Source: Actinomycetes bacterium (GTDB lineage Bacteria > Actinomycetota > Acidimicrobiia > Acidimicrobiales > Bog-793). Taken from it: 64,000 nt of DNA. The position numbers were made by a program, and so were the translations under genes. Shown in pieces: positions 43,071-52,025 of the stretch (position 1 is the stretch's first letter; every line of letters begins with the position of its first letter). The stretch spans positions 48,001 through 112,000 of the forward strand of contig JAJYNS010000106.1 of assembly GCA_021786195.1 (NCBI GenBank). Direction: 5' to 3'. The notes below the pieces were generated by a model. That model was not told the DNA's origin. It was given only the letters and a program-made list of their open reading frames with translations, and searched no databases.

Positions 43071-43676
43071 ATGAGCGAGGCGCCGGTCCCGGAGGTGGCG
43101 GTGTCGCGCGTCCGCCCGAGCCTCGGACCGGCGCTCGTCGTCGTGGCCCTCGTGCTCGGCATCACCGCGGCCGCCGCCGGGCTCGCCCTTGCCGCCGGCG
43201 GCTCCCGAGGCGCCGGGGGCGCGTCCGTGGGCCGCATCCGAGGCCTCGCGCTCTCCGCTCGAGCCGCGACGCCGATCATCCGAAGGATCGCCGAGGGGGG
43301 CGAGCCGCCTCCCGACGTCGCGAGAGCCCTCGTCGTCCCGGCCGGATCGGTCGTCGCCTCCGCCCGCCGGCCTCCGCCGGCCCTCAACCTCTACAGCGCG
43401 TCCTTCGGCATCGACGTCCCCGCCCCCGAGGGAGAGGTCTCGACCTTCTTCCGCCGCGAGCTCGCCCACGACCACTGGCAGGTGCTGGCCGAGGACGCGA
43501 CGCCGAACGGGAGGGGCAGCAAGCTGTTCGCCAGGATCGGGAGCTCCGACGGCTACTACTGGGAGGTCGAGGTGCTCGTCCAGCCCGTCGCCTCGTCCTT
43601 CTCGACCTCGCTCGCGGGAGCCAGCGCCGTCACCAGGGCGTCGATCTCGCTCGTCGAGCTCGGCGACGCCGACTGA
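43071..43676 (+). CDS. membrane-anchored or exported protein of unknown function
   Basis: 201 residues: a short cytoplasmic N-terminus, one hydrophobic segment (about 20-42, LVVVALVLGITAAAAGLALAA), then an outside region. Its C-terminal ~90 residues look like a small globular alpha/beta domain (YSASFGIDVPAPEGEVSTFF, HDHWQVLAEDA, GYYWEVEVLVQP). It is divergent from relA. The last 121 bases overlap the 3' end of the convergent GT87-like gene. No family was recognised. Confidence 0.65.
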   Translation: MSEAPVPEVAVSRVRPSLGPALVVVALVLGITAAAAGLALAAGGSRGAGGASVGRIRGLALSARAATPIIRRIAEGGEPPPDVARALVVPAGSVVASARRPPPALNLYSASFGIDVPAPEGEVSTFFRRELAHDHWQVLAEDATPNGRGSKLFARIGSSDGYYWEVEVLVQPVASSFSTSLAGASAVTRASISLVELGDAD

Positions 43677-45007
43677 GCGGCGAGCCGCCCCGGGACCGGT
43701 CCCCGCCTCGCCCGCCGCTCGGAGGGCGCCCGAGCGCCGCCGACCTGCATCCCGTCGAGCAACCAGGCCCAGACGACAAGGTCGGCCGGGTAGATGAGGT
43801 AGCCGAAGCGCGTCGCCGGTGCGAGGACCGTGGCGAGCAGCATCGCGAAGGCGACGTAGCGGGCGACGGCCGCCGGTGTGCGCGGTCGCATCCGGCCGTA
43901 GACGGCGAGCGCCACGCCCGCGCCGACGACGAGGAGCAGGGCGGTCAGCGCGAGACGGTGCTGCGGCAGGGCGTGTGTGAGCACCTCGCCGAGCAGGGGG
44001 CTTGCCGCGGGCGACTTCACCCTGGCAAGGCCGAGCGGGAAGCGGACCACGTTCTCGAAGAACGACACCGGGTCGAGGCCGATGCCGACGCCGAGCACCG
44101 GCACGAGCAGGACCAGGGCGGCGAGCGAGTAGCGGAGCGCGGCCGGCCGCCCCTCGGAGTCGCGAATCGCCGGAGCCATCAGCACGAGCAGCGGCCACGC
44201 GGTGAACTTGAGCGTGCCGGCGGCACCGAGCACCATCCCGGCGAGGACGGGTCTTCGCCGCTCGGCGAGCACGAGCCCGAGCAGCATCAGCGCCAGCACG
44301 GGGAGGTCGTCGCCGCCCGTCACCATCGGCAGCGCTCCCGTGGGCAGGGCCACGAGGAACTGCAGGGCACGCCCGCGGCGGGCGAGGCTGGCGTCGCTCC
44401 ACAAGAGCGCGATCGCCCCGACGAGCAGCGTGAAGCCGGTGAGCGCGACCCGGGCGTCCTTCAGCTCGGCGGGCAGCCGGCGGACCGCGTTGACGAGCCC
44501 GAACGGCACCATGCCCGGCAGGTAGGGGAAGAACGAGCTGTCGTCGACCTGGTGCGAGTCGCTCGAGGGCGCGACCCCGACCGTGGTCGGATGCAGCAGG
44601 TACGGGTCCTGCGCGCTCGCCGCTCGGTCGCCGGCGCGCTCGACGACGGCGACCTCCGGCTGCGCGTGGGCCCCCGGGACCCCTTCGGCGCGCCAGACGA
44701 GCTGGGCGAGCAGCGGGACGAGGACGGCGCCCCCGATCACGAGCACGACGAGGACCCGCCGGAGCGCCGCGACGGCCGCCGGCCGCCAGGCGCCCGACCG
44801 GGAGGCTCGGGCCGCCGCGAAGCACACGGCGGCGGCGACGGAGTAGGCGACGGCGGCCGTCTCCCCCCACCCCCTGTAGTCGGCGGACACCGACTTCAGC
44901 GCGACCCCTCCGGCGAAGACCGCAGAGGCGAGGTAGATCCATGCGTCCTGGAGCAGCGCCGGAAGCGCAGCGGCGCGGTGCCAGAGGGCGACCGCGGCGC
45001 TGCGCAC
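43556..45007 (-). CDS. GT87-like integral membrane glycosyltransferase
   Basis: 483 residues with about ten hydrophobic segments, resembling polyprenol-phosphate-mannose-using GT-C enzymes (DUF2029/GT87): SFFPYLPGMVPFG, TGGDDLPVLALMLLGLVLAERRRPVLAGMVLGAAGTLKFTAWP, and ATRFGYLIYPADLVVWAW. It could use the lipid-linked mannose made by the GT2 gene at 23.1 kb. A TACGAT box six bases before the GTG at 45007 sets the start. The last ~40 residues are Ser/Thr-rich and lie antisense to the neighbouring gene, so this tail may not be functional. Confidence 0.72.
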   Translation of the reverse strand: MRSAAVALWHRAAALPALLQDAWIYLASAVFAGGVALKSVSADYRGWGETAAVAYSVAAAVCFAAARASRSGAWRPAAVAALRRVLVVLVIGGAVLVPLLAQLVWRAEGVPGAHAQPEVAVVERAGDRAASAQDPYLLHPTTVGVAPSSDSHQVDDSSFFPYLPGMVPFGLVNAVRRLPAELKDARVALTGFTLLVGAIALLWSDASLARRGRALQFLVALPTGALPMVTGGDDLPVLALMLLGLVLAERRRPVLAGMVLGAAGTLKFTAWPLLVLMAPAIRDSEGRPAALRYSLAALVLLVPVLGVGIGLDPVSFFENVVRFPLGLARVKSPAASPLLGEVLTHALPQHRLALTALLLVVGAGVALAVYGRMRPRTPAAVARYVAFAMLLATVLAPATRFGYLIYPADLVVWAWLLDGMQVGGARAPSERRARRGPVPGRLAAQSASPSSTSEIDALVTALAPASEVEKDEATGWTSTSTSQ

Positions 45008-45013
45008 CGTCGG

Positions 45014-45019
45014 ATCGTA
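45014..45019 (-). promoter_or_regulatory. leaderless -10 box of the GT87-like gene
   Basis: TACGAT with six bases to the GTG at 45007. Confidence 0.55.
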
Positions 45020-45099
45020 CCCTCGACCGGCGCCGCCGGCCGGGCCCTCGCCGGGCCGGGAAGGCGGCACGGCGACGGGCGGCCGGCCCTCGGCCGCGC

Positions 45100-45735
45100 T
45101 CAGCGGTCAGGCTGCGGCGTGTAGCGGAGGTAGGGCTTCACCGTCCGGAACCCCTTCGGGAAGCGCTCCTTCGCCTCCTCGTCGCCGATCGCCGTGGCGA
45201 TGATCACGTCCTCGCCCTCTCTCCAGTTGACCGGCGTCGAGACCGAGTGCTTCGCCGTCAGCTGGAGAGAGTCGAGGACGCGCAGGATCTCCTGGAAGTT
45301 GCGGCCCGTGCTCGCCGGGTAGGTGATGGTGAGCTTGACCTTCTTGTCCGGCCCGATGATGAACACCGACCGCACGGTCAAGGTGTCGCTCGCGTTCGGG
45401 TGGATCATGCCGTAGAGGTCCGAGACCTTGTGGTCAGGGTCCCCGAGCAGCGGGTAGTTGAGCGCGTGGCCGGTCGCGTCGGCGATGTCGCCGGCCCAGG
45501 CCCGGTGCGACTCGACGTCGTCGACCGATATCCCGAGCACCTTGGTGTTGCGCTTGTCGAACTCGCCCTTCAGGCGCGCGACCTCTCCGAGCTCGGTCGT
45601 GCAGACCGGCGTGAAGTCCTTCGGGTGCGAGAAGAGGATCCCCCACGAGTCGCCGAGGTAGTCGTAGAAATGGATCGTCCCCTCCGTCGACTCAGCGGTG
45701 AAGTCGGGGGCCACGTCACCGAGCTGCAGTGCCAT
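45100..45735 (-). CDS. 1-Cys peroxiredoxin (Prx6 type)
   Basis: Thiol peroxidase that detoxifies peroxides. The peroxidatic cysteine is in FSHPKDFTPVCTTELG; no resolving cysteine is seen, and the long C-terminal arm (VNWREGEDVIIATAIGDEEAKERFPKG) is typical of the Prx6 group. 211 residues. The ATG at 45735 is preferred over an upstream ATG because GAGGAG lies upstream and MALQLGDVAPDF matches family starts. It could be reduced by mycothiol or another thiol; this is not shown by sequence. Confidence 0.93.
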   Translation of the reverse strand: MALQLGDVAPDFTAESTEGTIHFYDYLGDSWGILFSHPKDFTPVCTTELGEVARLKGEFDKRNTKVLGISVDDVESHRAWAGDIADATGHALNYPLLGDPDHKVSDLYGMIHPNASDTLTVRSVFIIGPDKKVKLTITYPASTGRNFQEILRVLDSLQLTAKHSVSTPVNWREGEDVIIATAIGDEEAKERFPKGFRTVKPYLRYTPQPDR

Positions 45736-45894
45736 CTGCCGTTTCTCCTCTGCTCCTGCGCTGTCGCTTGCTTGCGTGCGCGCTCTACGGCCGAGCATAC
45801 CCGGTACGAGGCACAAAGTCGACCTGAATGGTCATCTTTCAACACCCGGCGACCCGTCGGCGCGCCCGCGCCGACGCGAGACCGCCCGCCCCGG

Positions 45895-45900
45895 TAGCTT
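45895..45900 (+). promoter_or_regulatory. leaderless -10 box of the YfhO-like gene
   Basis: TAGCTT with seven bases to the ATG at 45908. Confidence 0.55.
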
Positions 45901-45907
45901 GCGCCAG

Positions 45908-48451
45908 ATGAGCGGGGGCAGGTTCGGCCCAGGGCGCGCCGACGCCTGGTGCCTCGCCCTGCTCGTCCTCGTCCCCCTGCTGCTGTACCTGCCGCCGGCG
46001 CTCGCGGGCCGGCCGGTGATGCCGGGCGACGACCTCGTGCAGAACTACCCCCTCCGGGTCCTGGCCGGCGAGTGGCTGCGCTCCGGGCGCGTCCCGGCCT
46101 GGGACCCCTACATCTGGAGCGGAACGCCGCTGCTCGCCGGCTGGAACGCGGGGGCGCTGTTCCCGGGCACCTGGCTCTTCGCCGTCCTCCCGGGCGTCGC
46201 GGCCTGGACGGCCAACCTGGTCCTCACCTACGCGTTCTGCGGCGTCGGCGCGTACCTGCTCCTCCGCCGCCTGGGCTGCCGCCCGACCGCGGCGGTCGTC
46301 GGCGCACTCGTGCTCAGCTACACCGGGTTCATGAGCGGCCAGGTGGTCCACCTCGGCCTCGTCGAGGGCGCGGCGCTCGTGCCCTGGATGCTCCTCGCGC
46401 TGGACGTCCTGGCGACGGGCCGCCCCGACGTGCGCGGCCGGGGGCTGAGGTCCCTCGCGGCCGGCACCGCCCTGCTCGGGCTGGCCGCCGCCATGTGCGT
46501 GCTCGCCGGCGACCCCCGAGCCGTCACCGGCGCGGCGGTGCTCGTCGCGATCCAGGCGCTCGCTGGCCTGCGCGGGCCCCGGCGCACGCGCGCCCGCGTC
46601 CTTCTCGGGACCGGGGTCGGGGTCGCGCTGGCCGCCGCCGCGTCCTGCGCGCAATGGCTCCAGGGGCTCAGCTTCCTCCACGGCTCCCAGCGCGGCGTCA
46701 GCGCCTACGGCTGGTACGTGGCCGGCTCGGTCCCGCCCGGTCAGCTCGCCGGCCAGCTGCTGCTGCCCTTCGCCCTCGGGACCAACGGCAACCTCGGCCA
46801 GCCCCTCTACCACGCGAGCTACAACCTTCCCGAGCTGACCCTCGGCGCCGGCCTCGTCGCCCTGATCGCCGCCTTCGCCCTGCTGCCCGAGGCGCTCGCC
46901 CCACTGGCTCGCCGGGTCCGGATCCGACCGCGTCGCGGGACCGGCGGCACTGGGACCGGGGGCTCTCCCGGCGCCTCGAGGCCGCTCGGCCGGTGGTACG
47001 CCACGCTCGTCGTCGGGATCCTGCTCACCCTCGGCGGGCACACCCCCGCCGGGCGCCTCCTCGCGAAGCTGCCCCTGTTCGGCGGCCAGCGCCTGCAGAA
47101 CAGGAACGCCGAGATCGTCGATCTCGCCCTCGCCGTGCTGCTCGCCTTCTTCCTCGACGACGTCCTCGGCACCCGGGCCCGCCACGCCGCCAGGCGCGCG
47201 TCGGCCTCCTCTCCGCTCGGGTCTGCCTTGAGCCGGGCGCTCGCCACGCTGCCACCCCTTGCCGTCGTCGGCACCGGCGCCTGGGAGCTGCTCGCGCCGA
47301 GGTCCCTCGACAACGCGCTCTCGGCGGGCCAACCCCAACCGCCGGGGCTCGTGGACGGGCTCCTGCCCTACCTCGCGCTCAGCGTCGGGCTCGCGCTCGT
47401 CGCGGCCGCGGCGGTCCACCTGCCGAGATGGGGGCCGCTGACGAGGCGTGGTGCCTTCGTCGCCCTCGCCCTCTGCGACGTCGGCGTCTACCTCGTGAAC
47501 GCGCCCTACACGATGGCGCCTCCCGGCTCGCTCGCGCCGAGCACCGCCGAGAGCGCGGAGCTGGCACGCCTCGACGGCACCAGCGGTCGTTTCGCCGTCT
47601 ACAACCCGGACTACGCGTTCTCGACGAGCGCGGTCACCTCGGCGACGTTGCGGCTCGGCGTCGTCGACCTCAACCTCCTCCGCCGCCTCCCGAGCGTCCA
47701 GGGCTACGGCTCGATCGTCGCCGACCGCTACGACCAGGCCACGGCCACCCACTTCGTCGAGCAGATCGCCCCCGACGACCTGAAAGGCGCCACGTCCGGG
47801 ATCCTCGACCTGAGGACGCTCGTCACGCTCCCACGCTTCGCCCGCACCTCCCTCGCCCAGGCGCTCGTCTCGCCGCGCTGGACCGAGGCGGGCCGCATCG
47901 GGCCGCTCGTCGTGTACCTGAACCACTCGACCCGGGGGCCCGCCTGGCTCGAGGCACCGTCCAGCAGGTCCGCCTGGGCGCCGCGTTGGCCGGCTGCGGA
48001 GCTGCGCACGAGCATCGACCCCGTGACCGGCGAGGAGGTGATGGACGTGCGCAGCTCCCGTCGCGCCCTGCTCGTGCGCAGCGTCGCCTACGAGCCCGGC
48101 TGGCGCGTGCGCATCGCGCCCTCGGGCGGCCGGACCGTGCGCGTGGTCGAGGCACGACGGCTCGGCCTCGTCCAAGCCGTCGAGATCCCGCCGGGGAGCT
48201 CAAGGGTCACCTGGAGGTACCGGCCGCCCAAGCTCGCCGAGGGCCTCCTCGTCTCCCTCGCGGGCGCCGGGGCGCTCGCGCTCGTCGCCCTCGGCGGCCT
48301 CGCCGCCGGTGCCCTCGGCGGCGCTGCGCCGGGCCGGCCCGGCGGGAGGCGGCGCCGGCAGGACGACGTGCCCGGGCGGGCCCCGGCGGTGCACCTCGAG
48401 CCGGAAGCCGAGCGCGCCGCGCGCTCTGCTTCGCAATCTGCTTGCAGATAG
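45908..48451 (+). CDS. YfhO-like large membrane protein
   Basis: 847 residues: an N-terminal hydrophobic half with many transmembrane segments, a periplasmic-looking region (about 540-780), and a final helix near 790-815. The start MPGDDLVQNYPLRVLAGEWLRSGRVPAWDPYIWSG and the LPELTLGAG and GGHTPAGRLL segments fit YfhO/GT-C-type membrane glycosyltransferases, whose members modify cell-wall polymers. The catalytic role is inferred. ATG at 45908, with a -10 box seven bases upstream. Ends 157 bases before the TetR gene's -10 box. Confidence 0.72.
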   Translation: MSGGRFGPGRADAWCLALLVLVPLLLYLPPALAGRPVMPGDDLVQNYPLRVLAGEWLRSGRVPAWDPYIWSGTPLLAGWNAGALFPGTWLFAVLPGVAAWTANLVLTYAFCGVGAYLLLRRLGCRPTAAVVGALVLSYTGFMSGQVVHLGLVEGAALVPWMLLALDVLATGRPDVRGRGLRSLAAGTALLGLAAAMCVLAGDPRAVTGAAVLVAIQALAGLRGPRRTRARVLLGTGVGVALAAAASCAQWLQGLSFLHGSQRGVSAYGWYVAGSVPPGQLAGQLLLPFALGTNGNLGQPLYHASYNLPELTLGAGLVALIAAFALLPEALAPLARRVRIRPRRGTGGTGTGGSPGASRPLGRWYATLVVGILLTLGGHTPAGRLLAKLPLFGGQRLQNRNAEIVDLALAVLLAFFLDDVLGTRARHAARRASASSPLGSALSRALATLPPLAVVGTGAWELLAPRSLDNALSAGQPQPPGLVDGLLPYLALSVGLALVAAAAVHLPRWGPLTRRGAFVALALCDVGVYLVNAPYTMAPPGSLAPSTAESAELARLDGTSGRFAVYNPDYAFSTSAVTSATLRLGVVDLNLLRRLPSVQGYGSIVADRYDQATATHFVEQIAPDDLKGATSGILDLRTLVTLPRFARTSLAQALVSPRWTEAGRIGPLVVYLNHSTRGPAWLEAPSSRSAWAPRWPAAELRTSIDPVTGEEVMDVRSSRRALLVRSVAYEPGWRVRIAPSGGRTVRVVEARRLGLVQAVEIPPGSSRVTWRYRPPKLAEGLLVSLAGAGALALVALGGLAAGALGGAAPGRPGGRRRRQDDVPGRAPAVHLEPEAERAARSASQSACR

Positions 48452-48608
48452 CAGGATCATCGCCGCGAGGGTGCGCCTCGAGGTGTCTCGGATCGGGCCG
48501 GTTCCCGCCCCCGGCGGCCTTGCGCGGTCGGCACGCCGGCGTCGGGCGGCCCGTCCGGCGGCCCGGAACGGCCCAGGCGGGCGCGCGACCTTGCAATCAG
48601 GCCGGCGA

Positions 48609-48614
48609 TATCCT
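48609..48614 (+). promoter_or_regulatory. leaderless -10 box of the TetR gene
   Basis: TATCCT with seven bases to the ATG at 48622. Confidence 0.55.
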
Positions 48615-48621
48615 CAGCTTG

Positions 48622-49299
48622 ATGCCGAAGTCGATCGCGCTGCTCGCCGCCCGCGGGGGCGCCTCCGCACGCGGCCCGGGAACCGGCCTCGAAGGCTCCG
48701 CTCGGGTCGACGGGCGACGCGCCCGCGGTGAGCGCACCCGGCTCAGGGTGCTCGAGGCGCTCCTGCAACTGGTCGAGGAGGGCGTGCTGAAGCCGACGGC
48801 GCAGGAGGTCGCAGCCCGCGCCGGTGTCGCGCTGCGGACCGTCTACCACCACTTCGAGGACGTCGAGGCGCTGCGGAGGATGGCGCTCGACCTCCAGATG
48901 CGCCGCCACCAGCAGTACCTGACGCCGGTCGACCCCGACGCCGGGCTCGAGGAGCGGATCCGGACCGTCGCGCGCCAGTCCCGCAAGCTCTTCGAAGCGG
49001 TGACGCCGATCCGGCGCGCCGCGCTGTTCGACGAGCTGCACTCGCCGGAGATGGCCGGCGGCCTGCGGCAGGCGCGCCTCATGCGTCGGGACTTCGTCAA
49101 CCGGGCCTTCGCGAAGGAGCTCTCGGAGAGGGCGGCAGAGGGGCGCGCGCTCGTCGACGCGCTCGACGCTGCGACCTCCTGGGAGACCTGGCACTACATC
49201 CGCGCCCGGCTCGACCGCTCCGCCGTCGCCGCGGAGAAGACCGTCGCGCTGACGCTCGCCGCGCTGCTCTCCTCGGGCCGAGAGGCCGACCAGCGGTAA
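48622..49299 (+). CDS. TetR-family transcriptional regulator
   Basis: 225 residues. The N-terminal DNA-binding domain is clear: RLRVLEALLQLVEEGVLKPTAQEVAARAGVALRTVYHHFEDVEALRRMAL (about 41-90) with the usual TxxEVAxxAGVxxxTVYxHF pattern. The C-terminal ligand domain is helical and not assignable to a ligand class. About 38 residues precede the HTH, an unusually long arm. Targets are unknown; YfhO upstream and transketolase downstream are on the same strand. Confidence 0.9.
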   Translation: MPKSIALLAARGGASARGPGTGLEGSARVDGRRARGERTRLRVLEALLQLVEEGVLKPTAQEVAARAGVALRTVYHHFEDVEALRRMALDLQMRRHQQYLTPVDPDAGLEERIRTVARQSRKLFEAVTPIRRAALFDELHSPEMAGGLRQARLMRRDFVNRAFAKELSERAAEGRALVDALDAATSWETWHYIRARLDRSAVAAEKTVALTLAALLSSGREADQR

Positions 49300-49303
49300 A
49301 GCT

Positions 49304-49323
49304 CCCGCCTGTCGCCAGGCGGG
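49304..49323 (+). terminator. hairpin terminator after the TetR gene
   Basis: Perfect 8-bp stem CCCGCCTG/CAGGCGGG with a TCGC loop, five bases after the stop codon. A second 7-bp stem follows (49324-49330/49340-49346). No T-run. Confidence 0.6.
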
Positions 49324-49350
49324 CCGCGGCGGGCGTCGAGCCGCGGTGTC

Positions 49351-49420
49351 GATCGGCAGGCTGCTTGAGGCGGCGGGGACGCGGCCTGGAGGCGACCTCC
49401 GGGGAGCCGCCCTGCCGATC
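49351..49420 (+). repeat. 10-bp inverted repeat upstream of transketolase
   Basis: GATCGGCAGG (49351-49360) and CCTGCCGATC (49411-49420) are exact complements 50 bases apart, with a small GGAGG/CCTCC hairpin inside. The right arm ends six bases before the TAGGGT -10 candidate. This could be a looped operator, or a long stem ending readthrough from the TetR gene. Confidence 0.5.
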
Positions 49421-49426
49421 GGCCGA

Positions 49427-49432
49427 TAGGGT
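49427..49432 (+). promoter_or_regulatory. candidate -10 box of transketolase
   Basis: TAGGGT; a start about seven bases later would give a leader of roughly 90 bases, so unlike its neighbours this mRNA is not leaderless. Confidence 0.35.
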
Positions 49433-49527
49433 GAGAGCGCTCCAGCACGAGCCGCTCGGGGTGAGCGCCGAGGGAGGCCGCGTGCTCGGCGCGCAATGAG
49501 GGACCGCCGAGGTGAGAGGGAGGACCG

Positions 49528-51381
49528 ATGAACGCAAGTGAGCTCGAGGCCGCCGCCGCGCTCGCCCGCCAGCTGCGCGTCGACTCGATCCGCTGCAGCA
49601 CCTCGGCCGGGTCGGGGCATCCGACGTCCTCGCTGTCGGCCGCGGACCTGATCGCGGTGCTCGCCACCCGACATCTCCGCTACGACTGGTCGAACCCGAA
49701 GCTCGCGACCAACGACCATCTGGTGTTCTCCAAGGGTCACGCCTCTCCCCTCCTCTATGCCCTGTACCGCGCGGTCGGCGTGGTCGACGAGACCGAGCTG
49801 ATCGACACCTACCGCCGCTTCGGCGCCCGCCTCCAGGGCCACCCGACACCCGAGCTGCCCTGGGTCGACCTCGCGACCGGGTCCCTTGGCCAAGGCATTG
49901 CCGCCTCGGTCGGGATCGCCCTCGCCGGCTCGAGGCTCGACCGGCTCGACTACCGCGTCTGGGTGCTCTGCGGCGACAGCGAGCTCGCCGAGGGCTCCGT
50001 GTGGGAGGCGCTCGACAAGGCCGGCTACTACCGGCTCGCGAACTTCGTCGCGATCGTCGACGTCAACCGACTCGGCCAGCGCGGCCCGACCGAGCTCGGC
50101 TGGGACCTCGACGCGTACGCGGCGCGCGTCTCGGCGTTCGGCTGCGCGCCGTTCACGGTCGACGGCCACGACCTCGAGGCGATCGACGAGGCGCTCGCCA
50201 AGGCCTCGAGCTCGGGGCAGCCGAGCGTCGTGCTCGCCCGCACGCTGAAGGGCAAGGGAGTGGCCGAGGTCGAGGACAAGGAAGGCTGGCACGGGACCGC
50301 GCTCAAGCCGGAGCTCGCCGAGCGCGCCGTCGCCGAGCTCGGCGGCCCGAGCTCGATCCGGGTTAGCTCGCCGCCCCCCCCGAAGGGGAACCCGGCGGTG
50401 ACACCGAACCCCGCCGCGAAGCTCGACGTCCCCCGCTACGAGCTCGGGACGAGGATCGCGACTCGCCGCGCCTACGGCGGGGCCCTGGCCGCCCTCTCCG
50501 CTCGGCCGGAGGTCGTCGTGCTCGATGCCGAGGTGGGCAACTCGACGGGCTCCGAGGCCTTCCTCGCGGTCGCGCCCGAGCGGTACTTCGAGACCTTCAT
50601 CTCCGAGCAGCTGATGGTCGCGGCCGCGGGGGGGCTCGCCGCCCGCGGCTACCTGCCCTTCGCCGCCACCTTCGGCGCGTTCTTCTCCCGCGCCTTCGAC
50701 TTCGTGCGCATGCTCGGGATCTCCGGGCTGCGCGTCCGCCTCGCCGGGTCGCACGCCGGCGTCGAGATCGGCGCCGACGGCCCGTCCCAGATGGCGCTCG
50801 AGGACCTCGCCGCGATGCGGGCCGTGCACGGCTCGGTCGTCCTCTACCCGTCGGATGCCACCTCGGCGGTGGCCTTGACCATCGCCATGGCGGACGCTCC
50901 GGCCCTCGCCTACCTCCGCACGACGAGGGGCGCCTACCCCGTCCTCTACGGACCGGAGGAGACCTTCGCGATCGGGGGGGCGAAGGTGCTGCGCAGCAGC
51001 GAGCACGACGCCGTCACCCTGGCCGGTGCGGGCGTGACCGTGCACGAGGCGCTCGCCGCCGCCGACATCTTGGCCGCCGAGGGGATCGCGGCGCGGGTGG
51101 TCGACTGCTACTCGGTCAAGCCGGTCGACTCAGCCACGCTCGTGTCGTCGGTCGAGGCGACCTCGGGCCGCATCGTCGTCGCCGAGGACCATTATCCCGA
51201 AGGAGGTCTCGGCGAGGCGGTCCTCTCCGCGCTGTGCCGGGCGGGGACTGCGCCGGCCTGCGCGCACCTGGCGGTCCGCGGCCTCTCCTGCTCGGGCACG
51301 CCGGAGGAGCTGCTCGACGCGGCCGGGATCTCCGCCGTGCACATCGCCGACGCGGCGAGATCGCTCGTCGAGGTGCGCTGA
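49528..51381 (+). CDS. tkt: transketolase
   Basis: Thiamine-diphosphate enzyme of the pentose phosphate pathway, with both halves in one chain of 617 residues. ThDP domain: STSAGSGHPTSSLSAADL, FSKGHASPLLYALY, ATGSLGQGIAASVGIAL and the ThDP motif GDSELAEGS...NRLGQ. Pyrimidine domain: FETFISEQLMVAAAGGLA (catalytic glutamate). The C-terminal domain is complete. The size matches the short animal-like transketolases rather than the ~660-residue E. coli type. The ATG at 49528 has GGGAGG six bases upstream, a classic ribosome site. Confidence 0.93.
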   Translation: MNASELEAAAALARQLRVDSIRCSTSAGSGHPTSSLSAADLIAVLATRHLRYDWSNPKLATNDHLVFSKGHASPLLYALYRAVGVVDETELIDTYRRFGARLQGHPTPELPWVDLATGSLGQGIAASVGIALAGSRLDRLDYRVWVLCGDSELAEGSVWEALDKAGYYRLANFVAIVDVNRLGQRGPTELGWDLDAYAARVSAFGCAPFTVDGHDLEAIDEALAKASSSGQPSVVLARTLKGKGVAEVEDKEGWHGTALKPELAERAVAELGGPSSIRVSSPPPPKGNPAVTPNPAAKLDVPRYELGTRIATRRAYGGALAALSARPEVVVLDAEVGNSTGSEAFLAVAPERYFETFISEQLMVAAAGGLAARGYLPFAATFGAFFSRAFDFVRMLGISGLRVRLAGSHAGVEIGADGPSQMALEDLAAMRAVHGSVVLYPSDATSAVALTIAMADAPALAYLRTTRGAYPVLYGPEETFAIGGAKVLRSSEHDAVTLAGAGVTVHEALAAADILAAEGIAARVVDCYSVKPVDSATLVSSVEATSGRIVVAEDHYPEGGLGEAVLSALCRAGTAPACAHLAVRGLSCSGTPEELLDAAGISAVHIADAARSLVEVR

Positions 51382-51395
51382 GCCCGGGACCCGGG

Positions 51396-52025
51396 ATGCT
51401 CGAGGTCCAGCTCGACACCGAGCGTGGCTCGGGCGTCGGTGGGTTCGTCGACGTCCCCGACGGCCCTCATCGCCTGTCGTTGCGCCACGACGCAGGCGGC
51501 TGGGTGCACTCCTGGTGCCTCGTCGCCGGCGGGAGGCTGCCGGTCGCGCCGGAGGACGCCGCCGTGCGCCCCCGAACGGTGCCCTATCCGGCGGAGTCTG
51601 CGGAACGCTGGCGCGCGCTCACCGCCAACCTCGGCCGCCACCTGGAGGTGCTCGGGCTCGGCCGGCCTCCCGAGGGGCCGGCAGGGAGCGGGGTGCTCGC
51701 CGCGGAGATCGAACGGAGCTTCATCGAGGGCTTCCTCTCGCCGGACAGCGGCGAGCCGAGCGCCATCCTCCGCTGGCGGCGGCTGCTCGGCGAGGTCGGC
51801 GCCGTCAAGGTCGCCCTCGGGACCGAGGCGGAGCGCCGGGGAGCCGCCGAGCTCGTGGAGTCGGTCTCCTCGGTGCTCGGCCACCAGCTCGAGCTGCTCG
51901 GCGCCGACCTCCTTGACGACGCGCTCGTCTGTTGCCTGGCGCTGCTCGGCGCGGAGCTTCGGGCGTCCGGTGACGCACGCCTGGTCGCGGCGGGGGCCGG
52001 GCTGAGCCGTCTCACCGGTGGCTGA
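51396..52025 (+). CDS. protein of unknown function downstream of transketolase
   Basis: 209 residues from the ATG at 51396, 14 bases after transketolase and probably co-transcribed. The N-terminal ~60 residues look beta-rich (LEVQLDTERGSGVGGFVDV, RLSLRHDAGGWVHSWCLV). The rest is mostly helical with many leucines and two adjacent cysteines (DDALVCCLALLG). No signal peptide or membrane helix is apparent and no known domain was recognised. Codon use matches its neighbours. Confidence 0.6.
   Translation: MLEVQLDTERGSGVGGFVDVPDGPHRLSLRHDAGGWVHSWCLVAGGRLPVAPEDAAVRPRTVPYPAESAERWRALTANLGRHLEVLGLGRPPEGPAGSGVLAAEIERSFIEGFLSPDSGEPSAILRWRRLLGEVGAVKVALGTEAERRGAAELVESVSSVLGHQLELLGADLLDDALVCCLALLGAELRASGDARLVAAGAGLSRLTGG

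Noticed and set aside
40674-44942. A 1422-codon open frame that appears to fuse relA with upstream sequence
   Set aside because: Only the part from 42989 downward is RelA; the rest is antisense reading through the exported-protein and GT87-like genes. A -10 box and ATG at 42989 mark the true start.
45736-45816. Upstream in-frame extension of the peroxiredoxin from an ATG at 45816
   Set aside because: The 27 extra residues are unlike peroxiredoxins, and a Shine-Dalgarno plus the family start MALQLGDVAPDF support the ATG at 45735.
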